From: Phaeosaccion multiseriatum
Taxonomy: Eukaryota > Ochrophyta, other classes
NCBI GenBank assembly: GCA_965112735.1
Contig: OZ218957.1
Span: 3,410,001 to 3,474,000, forward strand
DNA length: 64,000 nucleotides
Direction of reading: 5' to 3'
Part shown: positions 12,324 through 23,886 of the stretch, in pieces
Position numbering within the stretch: position 1 is the first letter of the stretch
How the letters are laid out: each line of letters opens with the position of its first letter
The notes under the pieces: generated by a model
Seen by the model: the letters and a program-made list of their open reading frames with translations, nothing else
Databases searched by the model: none
Told to the model about the DNA's origin: nothing
Made by a program: the position numbers and the translations under genes

Positions 12324-15300
12324 CACACATACACATACAAACACCTTCGGGAAGATCCATGGCGCCGTCTTGTTGAGCAGCACCATTGAAATGATCCTCG
12401 TTAGGAAGGCCCACTTCGCCGACCGATTCCCACTGAGGAGAAGGGAAGAGGTGCGGTGGTGCGGTGGTGAGGCAGAGCAGAGTATCGGAGGGAGGGCACA
12501 CAAGCCGCGATGGGGCACACGAGAGCGGGGGTGTTTTGATGTCGATGTGATCGATATTGACCATCTCGAGGCCGACAATCTCAGTGGCACCACAAGTTGC
12601 TTGTAGATTGCCTATCCATAAGCCGAAACTGACATCTCCCGCCCCTCATCCGTTGACATACCTTCCTCCCATTCCCCTCTCCGACAGCAGAGTGGCGGCT
12701 CTTCCGTCGGGACCGTGCTCGTCGCTGAAGGCCTGAAGCGCGGTGGGGAGCACATCAAGCAGGCCGGAGGGGGCTCTTCCACCGCCGAATCTGTCCAGCG
12801 TGTCTACGAGTACTCGACTACCCTCCAAGGCACAGTTCACACCCTGCCATGTTAGCACACGAGTGAGTGGAAACAATGGAGGCGGTGAAAGTGATCGGAT
12901 TGAGCTTTTCCCCTTCTTCGTCTCTCTCCTTCACCCTCCCTCGTTCACATCAAGACCTTCCCTCCCCCCCTGGGTGCCCCGCACCCCCTTGGGATTGGTC
13001 CACCCCACACACCTGCCCCAAGCTTGCCCACATCGCGGAGGCGGCATCCCTGTTAGAGAGAAGAGCGAGACGGCAGCCACAGCACGGGCCAGTGGCGGCA
13101 TGGAATGAGAGTCGACTTAGCTCATCAATGAAAGGTGTACGTGTCGTCGCCAAATGTGGACCGAATGAACACGACATACGACAGCCTCCTTACCCGACAA
13201 GGACAACGTTCCCCGCCGCCCATCGGTCGCAGTAGACACTGGTGAGCGTCATCGGTCGCTTCGCGTGCAGCTCTCTGTGATGAGAGAGACAGACACACAG
13301 AGAGACAGACAGAGAGACAGACAGAGAGACAGACAGACAGAGAGAAGACATCAGACAACAGCACCAAGAACAAGCACAACCAAGGAAAACAAGCGTTCCT
13401 TCGTGAGGCTTGACTTGCTGAGGCATTTCTATTCCTTGCTGGGGAAGTGTACCAAGAGGAAAAGGTATGTGTAGAGGCCGCTGCTGGTGCTCCACCATCA
13501 CCCGTCGCACATGCACTCACACACGCACGCACTCATACACACACGCACGCACGCACGCTCGCATGCAGGCACGCACTCACGCACTTGATGAACTCCGGGG
13601 CAGGTCCGCCCGGGCCAAAGGCGGACGGGTAGTTGGTGTGCAGGAAGGTACGCAGGTCCTCTTCCGTGGGCGTGAGGGCCTCGAAGCTGTTCCCCATAGC
13701 ACATCAAGGCCAACGACCCAAGAGGGGCGGGTACTCGCGGAGTAAGTGAGTGGGTGAGTAAGTATGTGAGTGGGTAGGTGGGTGAGTGAGTAAGTGAGCG
13801 AGTAAGTGAGCGAGTGAGTGAGTGAGTGGGTGAGTAAATGGCGGAAGCGTGAGTGACACCTGACCACAAACCTTTGACCTCCTTCGCCGTTGAGTATGCA
13901 CGTGGCCGAGAGAGTTCCGTCAGGCCGGGGAGGGCACAGCAAGTCACCATCGGCGCACTGCAGAGAGTGGCGCAGAGGCGAGAAAGACAACAAGAGAGGG
14001 GGAAGCATGGCACTGAGAGCCCGTTGGGACCATACAAACAGGGGTCATGACACCTCAGACTCACCTGAAAGACGTTGAACAATGCCTCGTCTCCTTCCTG
14101 CGCGTTGATCATATCCTTAACGGGAATACTGCGGAACGTCTTGAAGGACTTGAAGTCGCGCACCTGCACACACACATCCATCAGCTTGACACGTTGCTTG
14201 ACACGAAGGCAACACGGACTGACCTTTCGTGTCTTCACGAGGCCCTCCTCCTCCAGGCAGGTCCGAACGGCGCTGTTCACCCCGTCCGCCCCTATCAGCA
14301 GGTCATACGCCTCCACTCCCTCCTGCCCCTCTGCTGACTCGAACAGGGCCTTCCTGCCGCTCAGGTCTACGCCTTTGAGTTTGCGCCCGTAGTGAACTAT
14401 CACTGCATCCGAGTAGGCCTTGGCCTTTTGCAGTAGGACTGCCGCAAGGGCGCCCCTGGACATGCTCACGCCGCCAGCTAAGGAGGAGGATCCCACACGG
14501 CGACTCACCTTACCTTTGCCGCTGATGGGCAGAAGACAAGTGGCGAGGAGGCAATCATAGCGTTGTGCAGACGGAGAGAGGGGGAGAGGAGAGCGGAGGG
14601 GCAGGGGGAGGTCAGCGAAGGGCAGAGGAGGGAAGGGCCAAGAGAGCGCAACAGAAGAGAGCATATGGGGAGGAAAGGACGACGAGCAGGGAATAAGCGA
14701 GGTATAGTATAGCGACCAAATGTGAAGGTGAATTCCATATTCCTTCTTGCACGTCTCTTCTCACAGTTACAGACTCACTCACCCACTCACTCACTGTCCT
14801 GACACTCCCTCACTCAGTCAGTCACTGTCCGGCCACTTACTCTTGACGTCTGATGTTTCCCTCGATTCTCAACGCCGCGTTGGACTGTACAAATTCGTCA
14901 ATGTCCACGTCTGCCGACGCCAAGGCCTGCGCAACGCACGGACACACACACACAGACACACGCGCACGCACACACGCGCACGCACACAACGCGTACGCAT
15001 ACACGCACCCACCCACACGCACCCCCCCCCCCCCCCCACACACACACACGCACGCACACACACCCACACATACACGCACACACACCCACACACCCACACA
15101 TACACGCACACCCACCCACCCACACATACAGGCACACACACGCACACACACAAAATGCACATGGGCACACACACACACAAAAGGCATATGGTGTTAGTCC
15201 CTGTGCATCACGGTGCGGTATGTGAGGCGGACTCATATTGAGCTTCATTGTTGGGGAGTGAGTGGGGTGGGTCCGTGACTGCATGACTGGGTGAGTGAGT

Positions 15301-16223
15301 GAGCGGTTGTTTTGATCTCCTCAGACTTGCCTTCTCTGCCCTAGTAGTCAGAACGATGTTGTAGCTCCTCTCGGTCACGAGCCCCACCTCTTCGTCTGTC
15401 AACGTCTCGTACACGGAAACCGAGAAGTTGCGCTTCCCAATTGGACGGAGGCAGCAGAGATGATTCATTCGAGTAGAGGTTCGAAAGATGCCATTGGGGC
15501 GCAGCAGGCATAGCGCAGCCGAGGAAGAATATTGTAGGGGAGTAATTTTTCCGTGAGCGGCGGACGTGGAGGCGAAAGCATGGAGGCAGGAGAGGAGGAG
15601 AGAAAGGTTTGGGAAGAGCACGAGTGAGAGCTTCCTCCTCGGTGGTGCCGAAGAGATGCTTTCTCACCTTGGCGAGGGCCAGAGCGAGGAGTCCACCAGC
15701 AGGGCCACCACCGGCGATGACCACCTGTATAGCATAATATGGCAGCTTTAGCTTTCTGAGTGCGAGGAAGGGATGCTGCTGACCAGAGAGAGAGAGAGAG
15801 AGAAGAAGAAGACGACGACGACGACAGAGGGACAAGAAGAGAGAAAGCGCAGCCTACTACCGAGAGAGGGAGACGAGAGAGAAGGAGATAGAGAGAGGAA
15901 GAAAGACAAGAGGGGGGGAACGAGTCCCCAAACCGCCGTACCTTAATCCCTGTACCATCGCAAGGCAATACCCCAGTGGACGTAGAGCCTTCTGCTGCCT
16001 GATTCCCTGCCCTTCCCGCAGTCAGCGCGCTAACGCCACCTCTACCTCCTCCGCAGCACCTCTTCAAGCGCGAAATGGGTGCAAACGTCATTTTGGGGCA
16101 GAGTCGTGTTGTCGGGGCGTGTTTGGCACCGGGTGGTCCATGAGGACAAGGCGTTGAAAGCAGAGCTTGAACACACAGCAGCGGGAACAGGAGTTGTACG
16201 AGCAGCCGTAGGAGCACACTCAT
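11704..16223 (-). CDS. FAD-dependent monooxygenase, kynurenine 3-monooxygenase type, tandem copy 2
   Basis: 556-aa FAD aromatic hydroxylase. Exons are 16223-15942, 15724-15668, 15432-15331, 14926-14841, 14521-14224, 14163-14065, 13957-13872, 13686-13585, 13274-13194, 13049-13013, 12843-12662, 12432-12345, 12084-11988 and 11777-11704; the total is 1671 nt with phase kept throughout. Exon 1 encodes a hydrophobic leader (MSVLLRLLVQLLFPLLCVQA) that suggests ER or secondary-plastid targeting. GGGPAGG binds the FAD ADP moiety. LLIGADGVNS and GDAASAM with GQGVNCALEG match FAD-binding_3 enzymes, and SMSRGAL corresponds to the KMO SVSRENL region. The end is hydrophobic and stops at TAG 11704. The exon 3 donor is GCAAGT, where copy 1 has GTAAGT. 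KMO acts in tryptophan catabolism, but the family also includes other ring hydroxylases, so the substrate is not assigned. Confidence 0.8.
12277..12319. repeat. (CA)n dinucleotide run
   Basis: Near-pure AC repeat just inside the intron after the copy-2 exon ending at 12345. Confidence 0.9.
14942..15172. repeat. CA/CCCACACA-rich intron block
   Basis: Degenerate (CA)n with CCCACACA variants and a short poly-C at about 15021-15037. It fills the copy-2 intron between exons 3 and 4 and is much longer than the copy-1 counterpart. Confidence 0.85.
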
Positions 16224-16396
16224 CTTCAACCAAACGAGAGTGGAGATAAGCAGGTGAAAGAGGAAGCAAACGTGTTAGTCGTCCAATTTGGCGACGACGA
16301 AGGACCTTCTTGCTTCCTTGCGAGCTCACAATAGCACTATTAGGTAGCAAGGAGCATCGCTCCCTGCTCCTCAAGGTGAGAAAGGCGCTGGTAGCG
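16224..16396. promoter_or_regulatory. Compact divergent promoter region
   Basis: Only 173 bp separate the start codons of the minus-strand monooxygenase copy 2 and the plus-strand membrane protein, so they probably share a bidirectional promoter. No motif is claimed. Confidence 0.35.
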
Positions 16397-17302
16397 ATGA
16401 GTTTGGAAGACAGAAAGAAGAAGGCCCTCAAACGGGCAGCTGAGCAGGGCCAGAAGGGACTGGAGGCTTCGGCGCAGGGCCTTGTCGGGGGTGCCGCATT
16501 CGTGCTCTGTGTGTCACTCTCTCAAGCCGTGCAGGGCGGTCTATTCCGCGTGTGTGCATCCACACCACTGGGTATACCCTCTGCGTTGGGTCTGGTGACG
16601 GTCTCGGGAGCTTCGCTGGTGGCATTGCGAACATCTGAGGCGGCGGCTGCAGCCATACGCGATACAAAAAGAGGGAGGAGACGCGAAAGATGGAATACGG
16701 GGTGGGGGGACAGTGCTGGAACAGCATGGTCCTCCTTCGCCACAGAGGCTCTGGCTCACGGCGGGAGGAGAGTGGGTTGGGGAGAGGCCCAAGGGATGGC
16801 GGTCGGGGCAGGCATCTTTCGCTTTCTCTTGGGGGGGACTTTTTCCGGTTTGGCCCCCAGCAACCTTGCAGATTTGGGAGCCTTCAATAAGAAGGCCTTT
16901 AGCCTTCCCGCTACTCTAGACTACGCCACCCAGACCGAGCGGTCTGCCATCAATCAGCTCGGCGAAGTGTTCGGCTGTCATAGCTGCGGTAAGCACAAGG
17001 GGCCCTTCATCTCGGACCACATGCCCCCAGTCAAGGTGGTGAAGGAGGCCAATGCTCGACTGTGGCGCAGGCTCACAAAGTGGACGGTCGCCCAAAGGTT
17101 CTACCCGCAGTGCCGGGGCTGCTCGGACTTGCAGTCTGTGGCCGTCCGCCTCGAGAAATATACTCTCAAATACCACTTTAGCAGTTTGAGAGCGCACCAC
17201 GCCACGGGCCTGGTGCTGGTGCTGGGGGTAGCGAGCTTACGTCAGTACTACCGAGAGCTGGAGGGCAGGGATGAGGAGAGGGAATGGGGGTGGAGGAGGT
17301 GA
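16397..17302 (+). CDS. Membrane protein with C-terminal HNH-like Cys/His domain
   Basis: Single-exon gene of 301 aa; ATG at 16397 follows a long non-coding lead. I do not know a named function. The N-terminal two-thirds contains several hydrophobic or glycine-rich segments (around GGAAFVLCVSLSQAV, GLVTVSGASLVAL and GAGIFRFLLGGTF) typical of a polytopic membrane protein. The C-terminal part has FGCHSCGKHKGPFISDHMPP followed about 35 residues later by FYPQCRGCSDLQ. The CxxC, DH and CxxC arrangement resembles treble-clef HNH nuclease folds and a widespread uncharacterised family. A final hydrophobic stretch TGLVLVLGVASL precedes a charged tail. Coding is well supported by length, motif content and lack of introns; the biochemical role is open. 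Confidence 0.7.
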   Translation: MSLEDRKKKALKRAAEQGQKGLEASAQGLVGGAAFVLCVSLSQAVQGGLFRVCASTPLGIPSALGLVTVSGASLVALRTSEAAAAAIRDTKRGRRRERWNTGWGDSAGTAWSSFATEALAHGGRRVGWGEAQGMAVGAGIFRFLLGGTFSGLAPSNLADLGAFNKKAFSLPATLDYATQTERSAINQLGEVFGCHSCGKHKGPFISDHMPPVKVVKEANARLWRRLTKWTVAQRFYPQCRGCSDLQSVAVRLEKYTLKYHFSSLRAHHATGLVLVLGVASLRQYYRELEGRDEEREWGWRR

Positions 17303-17918
17303 AGGTGCCGATGAAGGTGGTACCAAGACAAAGTAGGCCATCGATTCCTGCGATGGCCTGTGTCATCGCCTGTCTGGGCGGAAGTACCAACCACCCCTGA
17401 TCGATCACCGGACAGGCGAGATAGATGAGGCTTAGCGTGCCTCGGGGCCTCGCGTTGTCATACGACAGGCTGCTCACGCGTGCCTCTCCCTGTGCCCTGT
17501 GCGAGGAACCACGCTCGCACCTCCAATGTGGCCCTAGATGGTTGTGCACGAGAGAAGGCCCTTCAGGCCTCCTCCTCTCGCCCTGGCAAGAAGAGTCAGG
17601 GTGGGGGGGGGGCTGTGCAGAGCAAGCATTGCCAAGCACTGCCTGCCCCACAAGGAAGGAGCGAAGCACGGTCGGGGTCTCATTGCCTTACCTTGTGCGG
17701 GCAGGCCTCGTCGGGTTGGTTCGTTGGTTCCTCCTTCTTCTCGACAAGCATGTTCAATATTGGCAGGCAGCGCTCTATGGCGGTAGCTCACCCGTGAAGG
17801 CACCCAAGGCGTCGGTGCACAGAAGTACATTCCTAATATTACATGAGAATATACATCGTACCGTAGATACACTAAATACAACCAGGTGTTTCGCGCTCAA
17901 CCGTCTGCAGTGCTTGCG
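17303..17918. other. Intergenic region, no gene seen
   Basis: Short overlapping ORFs only. No domain or splice-consistent gene is recognised. Confidence 0.5.
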
Positions 17919-18716
17919 CTAAGCACTGCCCCGACGGCCGTTCATTTTCGGAGAGAAGCGAGCGGAATCCAGGTCTGTGCGCTGAAGTCCCCCATGGGGG
18001 CGGGCATGGCCCTTCGCTCTGAGAGCATTCCCGCCACTCCTCTTCACCACCCTCTTGGGGGTGTTGGCAGGGCCATTTGCTCTGGCCATTGTATAGTTGC
18101 TCTGGGGTTGTCCCTCCTCCTGCCCCTCCTCCTGATCCTCCTCCTGAACGGCAAAGCCCTCCACGGCAATGGAGGCCATGGATCTTGAGCGCCTTCGCCG
18201 TGCCGAGAAGTAGAGAGTGCTGAGGGAGAGGAGGACAGGAGCAGATACCCTCCTCCTCCTGGGCTCGCCTGCTGCTCTTGTGTCTTCCGCTCCAAGGTTA
18301 CGTCTCTTCTCGGCGGTCGAAAAAGACATCTTGGGACGTTCGCTCCATCTCCACTTTAGGCCCCGCGGCCCATGTTTTCTCCCCTTCTTTCCTTGCGGGA
18401 GTACACTTGTTGTCCCAGACCTGTCACTGTTGCAGCTGTAAAGAAGAAAAGTATCTGCCGTCTTGTCCTCGTTGCTTTCCGCTGTGCTCTCTAAGTAGGT
18501 CTCTCGCTCCTCTTGCTCCTGTTGCTGTCGTGGCTGTAACGCGTATCGTCGTGGCACCATGGGCACAATCTGTTGCTCATCCCAACCGCCGTCTACTCGG
18601 CCTTTAAGGTCGTCGGTAGTGTCTTGAAGCTTGATAAAGCAGTCTGGGGACTTCTGGTTCTCATTCGGTCCCCCCTCCTCCCTTGTTAGTATTCCCGACG
18701 TCCTCAGCAGGCCCAT
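17919..18716 (-). CDS. Hypothetical protein, Arg/Gln-rich
   Basis: Open frame of 265 codons from the first ATG at 18716 to the stop at 17919. The predicted protein is rich in Arg, Gln, Glu and Ser. It has a basic patch (SARRRRSRS) and an EEDQEEGQEEGQ stretch, with no recognised domain or leader. Support is length only. It may be a real orphan gene, part of a spliced gene, or a chance ORF in GC-rich DNA. Confidence 0.3.
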   Translation of the reverse strand: MGLLRTSGILTREEGGPNENQKSPDCFIKLQDTTDDLKGRVDGGWDEQQIVPMVPRRYALQPRQQQEQEERETYLESTAESNEDKTADTFLLYSCNSDRSGTTSVLPQGKKGRKHGPRGLKWRWSERPKMSFSTAEKRRNLGAEDTRAAGEPRRRRVSAPVLLSLSTLYFSARRRRSRSMASIAVEGFAVQEEDQEEGQEEGQPQSNYTMARANGPANTPKRVVKRSGGNALRAKGHARPHGGLQRTDLDSARFSPKMNGRRGSA

Positions 18717-19269
18717 TAGAATTATGCCCAGAGCCTCACCAGACGAGCTTCGGCTCAACGGCGCCGGGGATTCTGCTGGGATAATCGCGGCAATATGGGC
18801 TACAGGGATTGTGGCTTGTTGTTGTCGCGTGAAGTCTTCTGCTTCTTCTTCTTGAGCCCCAATTTATTATCAGGGTCGTGCGGTGTCTTTTTTGCGCCCT
18901 TGTGGGGCTCGAAAACATGACAAAGAGCGGCAAAAAAAGCCCCGTACGTGTGGGGCTCGACACTAAACCTCCTCAGGGCAAGTATGGCGAGGGAAGGGGA
19001 ACTCAAGTTTCTTTTTTTCAAACAAATAACAAATAAATGTAACTGATAAGTGAAACTTCCTCGCGCGTTGGTGCTCCAGGCTATTGGCAACTACATCCAT
19101 TTTTCCATTTTCCTTCTTCCTCTTCTCTTCAATTATATCTTCCTCCGTCCTCCAGTTTCTTAGGTGATTCCTCTCTTTTCCTCCGGAACAAATCAACTTC
19201 TCCTCCTCCTCTTGCATCCTATCCTCTCATGGTGACGTTTTTTATCCTCTCTCGCAGCTGAAAGCTTTC
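18717..19269. other. Intergenic region upstream of the HAD gene
   Basis: T-rich and C/T-rich sequence with local AT enrichment (about 19000-19060). No gene is seen; it presumably contains the HAD promoter. Confidence 0.5.
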
Positions 19270-21780
19270 ATGAGGAGTGGCGTCGGGATCTTGGCGCTGC
19301 TCGCGTAAGTGGAAGGCAGCAGCTACGTCTTTTTTCTCCTCCAATTTTCTCTCTCTTCTTTTTTGCCTGCGCAGGAGCCGTGTCTGTTGCTGCCGAGCGT
19401 TCGTCCTGAAATCTGCGTCAACGCACGGAAGCGTTCGAGTCAGCGACAGTAGCACGGCCAGCAGCCGCAGTCATAGCAGAGCAAAGGGTCTGCTAAACAC
19501 AAAGTCAATGGCAGCTGCTCACGCTGTGATCGACGGAGTGGAGGAGCTCCTCGAGCGTTACGATGGCTTCATTTTGGATCAGTTTGGGTGAGTCAGAGAG
19601 GAGGAGAGTAAGAGAGGAGGAGAGGAGGGACGCGGTATGATTGTGGTATGATATGATTGCGGTATGATTGTGCAGTGGGGGGGTGTAAGGGTGTTGGGGA
19701 GGGGAGGAGGGCGGGAGAGTCGAAGAAGGAGCAAGTTGTGATGGAGGGAGACTAGGCCTTTTTGGTGATAGTCAGGCCTTTTTTTCTGGGGGAGTGGAAA
19801 GCAAGGGCAGATGGAAGGGAGGATTTCCTTTCCTACCACCGTGGGGTACTCTGGGGGGGAGAGAGCGATCGTCCGAAACGAGAGAGAAGGAAAGCAGCGG
19901 GCGCCACCCCCCCGCGCTCCCCACACTAGATACTACGACAATGCCTGCTCTCTCGTGCAGGGTTCTCCACGACGGTGTGTCAGCGTTGCCGGGTGCCGTG
20001 AACTGTCTCCAACAGCTGCACCAACGCGGCAAGAGGCTCGTGGTGCTGAGCAACACCTCCAAGCGAGCGTCCTTCAGCCTCAAGCGCCTGCCCAGCATGG
20101 GCTTTGTGCTGCCTGTGGCCTCAGACGCCTCAGGAGGGGCCTCCTTCCCCGAGAAGGGAGGGGAAGGGAGTCAAGAAGGGGTGCCGCTCAGACAGCAGGA
20201 GAAGGAAGGACAGGAAGGTTCAAGCTTATTCACGGGGGCGGTGACGAGCGGGGAGGAGGGCCTGCAACACATGCTTTCGAGCGGCTTCCACGGCAAGAAG
20301 GCCGTCATGCTGACGTGGAACGCCGCGGACAGCGACGGTTTCTTGGCTGCGCTTCAGCTCACCGGAGCTCCGCCGGAGGAGGCTGGTAAGTTTGAGTTTG
20401 AGTTTGTTGTCTCTCTTCGGAGAGTGTGTCGAGCGAAGTACGGCAAGGTACTCTAGCACTGCTGCTGCACTGCTGTTGCGCTGCGGTTGCACTTCATGTC
20501 CACAGAGGGATGAAAGCGTTCTCGAGCGGTTGCTGAAAGTCAGGCCTGGTGCCATCGTGCTTCCCTTCTCTTCCCACCACGCCACACCGCGACACCCGCA
20601 CACAACACAAACAAATGCACACATATACGCACACTAACGCACACACACACACACACGCACAAACGCGCACACGCACTATGGGGGGGGCGCAGACTTTGTT
20701 CTCTGCCAGGGGCCGGACAAGATCGTAGACAGCCCCGGGGGGGAAGGCAGAGGTCTGGGCACCTTCACCAACGCCCGCACCACGGGTAATCTAGAGGCAT
20801 ACGAGGAGGTCTTTAAGGCCTGTATCGCTCGCGACCTTGATATGATTAACGTGAATCCGGACCTGCGTGTCAACATTCCCAAGCCCGCCGGTGAAAGTAG
20901 TAGCAGTAGTAGTGCCAGTGGGAGTGGGAGTGGGAGTGGCGCGGAGGTGGGGGCGGGTCAGTGGTACATGCCGGGCTACATCTCTGCCCGCTACGAGGCC
21001 CTCGGGGGGAGAGTCAAGTACTTCGGGAAGCCCCACGCTGCGCACTTTGATGCCGCGGTGCAGCTGCTGGGGATGCCCAGGGATAGGGCCTGCCACGTGG
21101 GGGACAGTCTCAGCCACGATATATTGGGTGAGTGTGCGTGTGCGTGTGCACGTGCGTGTGCGCGCGTGTGTATATATGTGTGTGGGTGTTTATGTGTGTG
21201 CGTGTGTATGTGCGTTTGCGCGTGTGTGTATGTATGTGTGTGGATGTGTGTGTACGTGTGCGTGTCACAGCCACGAGTGTGTGTTTGTGCCTGTGTGTTG
21301 CCTGGATGTGTGTGCTTGAGCGTGTGTATGTATTTGTCTCTGTTTGTGTGTCTGTGCGCGTGTGTGTATGTGTCTCTGTTTGTGTGTCTGTGCGCGTGTG
21401 TGTATATATGTGTTTGCATGCGTCTGTTTCAGGACATTGTCTTCGCCCCGCAATCGAGGGCCCTGCAGGCTGTGTCAAGAGGCACACCAACTCCGCGGAA
21501 AGCCCATCCCTAATGTTGTTAATGTGCTGTCGTTAATGTGTTGTTGTTGGTGTTGTTGTTGTTGTTGTTGTTCCAAGGAGCCAATGCTGCCGGTGTGGAC
21601 AGCTTATTTGTGGCAGCGGGCATCCACGGAGAAGCTCTCGGCGTGGACGCTACCACCACCACCACCAGCACCAACAGCACCAGCAGTAGCAGTGCGCTGG
21701 ACGAGGGGCGGCTCCTGACGCTGTTCAAGGAGCACGGAGCCACTCCGACGCACTCCATTGAGCTCTTCAGATGGCAGTAG
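19270..21780 (+). CDS. Class IIA HAD-superfamily hydrolase
   Basis: HAD hydrolase of the subfamily IIA type often annotated as TIGR01459-like. Five exons: 19270-19304, 19375-19587, 19961-20385, 20693-21127 and 21578-21780. All junctions are phase-consistent and use gtaagt or gtgagt donors. The short first exon gives a hydrophobic start, MRSGVGILALLA, possibly a signal peptide. Motif I is FILDQFGVLHDG, with the nucleophile Asp kept. Motif II is VVLSNTSKR. The motif III Lys lies in YFGKPH, and motif IV is HVGDSLSHDILG followed by ANAAGVDSLFVAAG. Low-complexity Ser/Gly and Thr/Ser insertions sit in loops near 20890-20950 and 21650-21700. The last intron is mostly (GT)n. Substrate is unknown; relatives act on small phosphate esters. 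Confidence 0.82.
21128..21430. repeat. (GT)n-rich intron starting at the donor site
   Basis: The GTGAGT donor of HAD exon 4 runs straight into GTGCGTGT repeats that occupy about 300 bp of the intron. Confidence 0.85.
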
Positions 21781-23127
21781 ATGGGCAGGAGGCTTGAGCT
21801 CTTTCTTTGGCACCAGATGGAGAAGAGAGCCTTTTAGGGCTCTTTGGATGCCACAACATGTGGGTGATAAATGCCCGCCTTCTGCCGGGCGATGAAGTGT
21901 GTCGAATCAACGCAGAGGTATGCTTCCATTTGGTCTCTTCTCGACCAATCTACTACAAGTACGTATACAATAAATTCATTAGTACTGACGAGAAATGCCC
22001 AAGGGATTTCCTATGAGCTTATGAGGTACTCAACTCCACGACGAGCAAGCAAGGAAGCAAGGGCACGCCCTGTATGAGATCATCCTGCCATCCACTGCCA
22101 TCTTGCCATCGTGCTACCATACGGGTTCAGACAATAAAGGCTGTGCGACACGAGCCTTGTACCTCCCGAGTGGTCGGGCGGGCGATGGCTGTAACCCTCT
22201 TTGTCGTGGGTCACCCAGTCCAGCCGTTCACACAGGCAGCGCTAACCTTCTTCCCTTCCACAAGGGGTTTCCATCGAGGCACTCCGCGACAGTCTGCCAT
22301 ACTTGCTTTACTGCCTTCCTTTCGTGAGGCGCCTCGACAAGCTGGCCGTTCTCGATGGATAAGCTTGGTTGATTGACTGATGAGCTGATGCTGTTGACAT
22401 ACCACTCCGCTTTCTGTTCACTACCAATCTGGCCCACGGGCACGAGAGTCCCGTCCAAGACGGCGCGGGGGTGGGGGAAAGTCCCTTGTGCGTGCAAACT
22501 TGCTGCTGGTGTTGGTGCTGCAGAACGTGGTTGGCGACCACCCCTGGCATGGCGAGACGGGCGTCTCTGTTCTGACTGGCCCTCACAAGAGGCGCCTCAA
22601 TGCCTTCGTTGCGTGCACTCCTCGTCGAGGCAATACACACACACCACACGCCACGCCACGCCAATCGACGCGATGAGTCTCCTTCCTTTCCAGCGCAGCC
22701 GCGGGTCCAGTCTCGGGAGGTAAGGGATGGTGTGTGTGGGTGTGTGTGGTTGTGTGTGGGTGTGGGTGGGTTCTCTGCCTTGTGGTGTGTGCCTTTACTT
22801 CTTCTCGGATTTGCTCTCGAATTTGAATGTGGGGTTATCTGCATCCTTCTCTTCAAGGCCCCTCCTACGGAAGGGCAAGAAGGGAAAAAGAAAGAGAGAG
22901 AGGGAGAGAGCGAGTGAGGGAGGTAAGGAGGGAGCGAAGGAGGGAGTTGAGCCGGAAGACACACCGTGAGATCTCAATCACAAAAAAGAGAGAGAGAGAG
23001 AGAGAGAAGACGGACAGACACACACACACACAAAACACAGAGACAAACAGAGGAGACGCCGCGGCAGGCAGTAAGGCCCACCTTTGACCCTTTCGCCTCT
23101 CTCTCTCCCTCCCTCTCGCACCACTAC
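21781..23127. other. Long intergenic region with possible transposase trace
   Basis: No supportable gene. On the minus strand, 22497-22370 reads VLDGTLVPVGQIG then WYVNSISSSVNQ. This faintly resembles the DGT-P...Y.N segment of DDE transposases of the PIF/Harbinger type, but it is too short to call. GA-rich and CA-rich microsatellites lie at about 22885-23035. A shared 14-mer CATCCACTGCCATC occurs near 22087. Confidence 0.4.
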
Positions 23128-23848
23128 TCACCTCGGAGACAGGCCGACTTTCGGGTTCTCTCCCTCTAGAGAGGAAATGATGCTGTAGAAGGGAATGCGG
23201 CGGTGAGTGCGGAAGATGGTCTCAGCGAGGAGAGGGGCCAGGGAAAGCTCGCGGATCTTGCCGTCCATAGGGCGCCGCACAAGCTCCTGGTTGGGTATTG
23301 GGTATGGTTGGGTATAGGGTACGGTTGGGTAGAAAGTAGAGGGTACGGGGTGTAACGCATAGGGAGTGGGTTGAACAGGGTAGGAGCGTGTGAAATACAG
23401 GGCACAGAGTGTAAGGACAGAGGTCAAGGGGTGAAAGGGTGTAGGGACCTACTCAGTACTCACTCACTCACTCACTCACTCACTCACCCCTGACACCTCG
23501 TCCCTATGCGCCAGCGTGTTGAAGATGAGGAGAAAGTCGAGCCCCTCGATTCCTTCCACCCGGCTTTCGCCCCCCACCGAGAAGCGCCCGTGTGTGGCAA
23601 AGGCCGCCACCTCCTTGGCCCCCCCGTGCTTGAGCGTGTCACAGGCGAAGGAGAGGGTACTACCCGTGTCTACAATGTCATCCACAAGGATGCAGAAGGC
23701 GCCGTCCACGTCCCCCACCAGCACACGAGAGAACTGGGCGGCTTGGGCAGAGGCCTCAGCGGCGTCAGAGGCAGCCGTTGGTGGTACAGCAGCACCACTG
23801 CTCCTATTGCTATTGCTACTGCTACTGCTACTGCTGCTACTACTACTA

Positions 23849-23886
<38 letters not shown>

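Larger units (their letters stand above)
6313..16223 (-). repeat. Tandem gene duplication of the monooxygenase (about 5.4-kb period)
   Basis: Every one of exons 2 to 13 has the same length in both copies (57, 102, 86, 298, 99, 86, 102, 81, 37, 182, 88 and 97 nt). Introns also align over long stretches, for example 7010-8040 with 12350-13385 and 8640-9300 with 13910-14570. Similarity breaks down in exon 1, in the last exon and in the microsatellites. This indicates a direct duplication followed by divergence at both ends of the coding region. Confidence 0.9.

Noticed and set aside
6837-15200. Direct-repeat arrays that look like CRISPRs or satellites in the monooxygenase region
   Set aside because: There are no spacers of constant length; the repeats are CA/GTGA microsatellites plus one tandem gene duplication.
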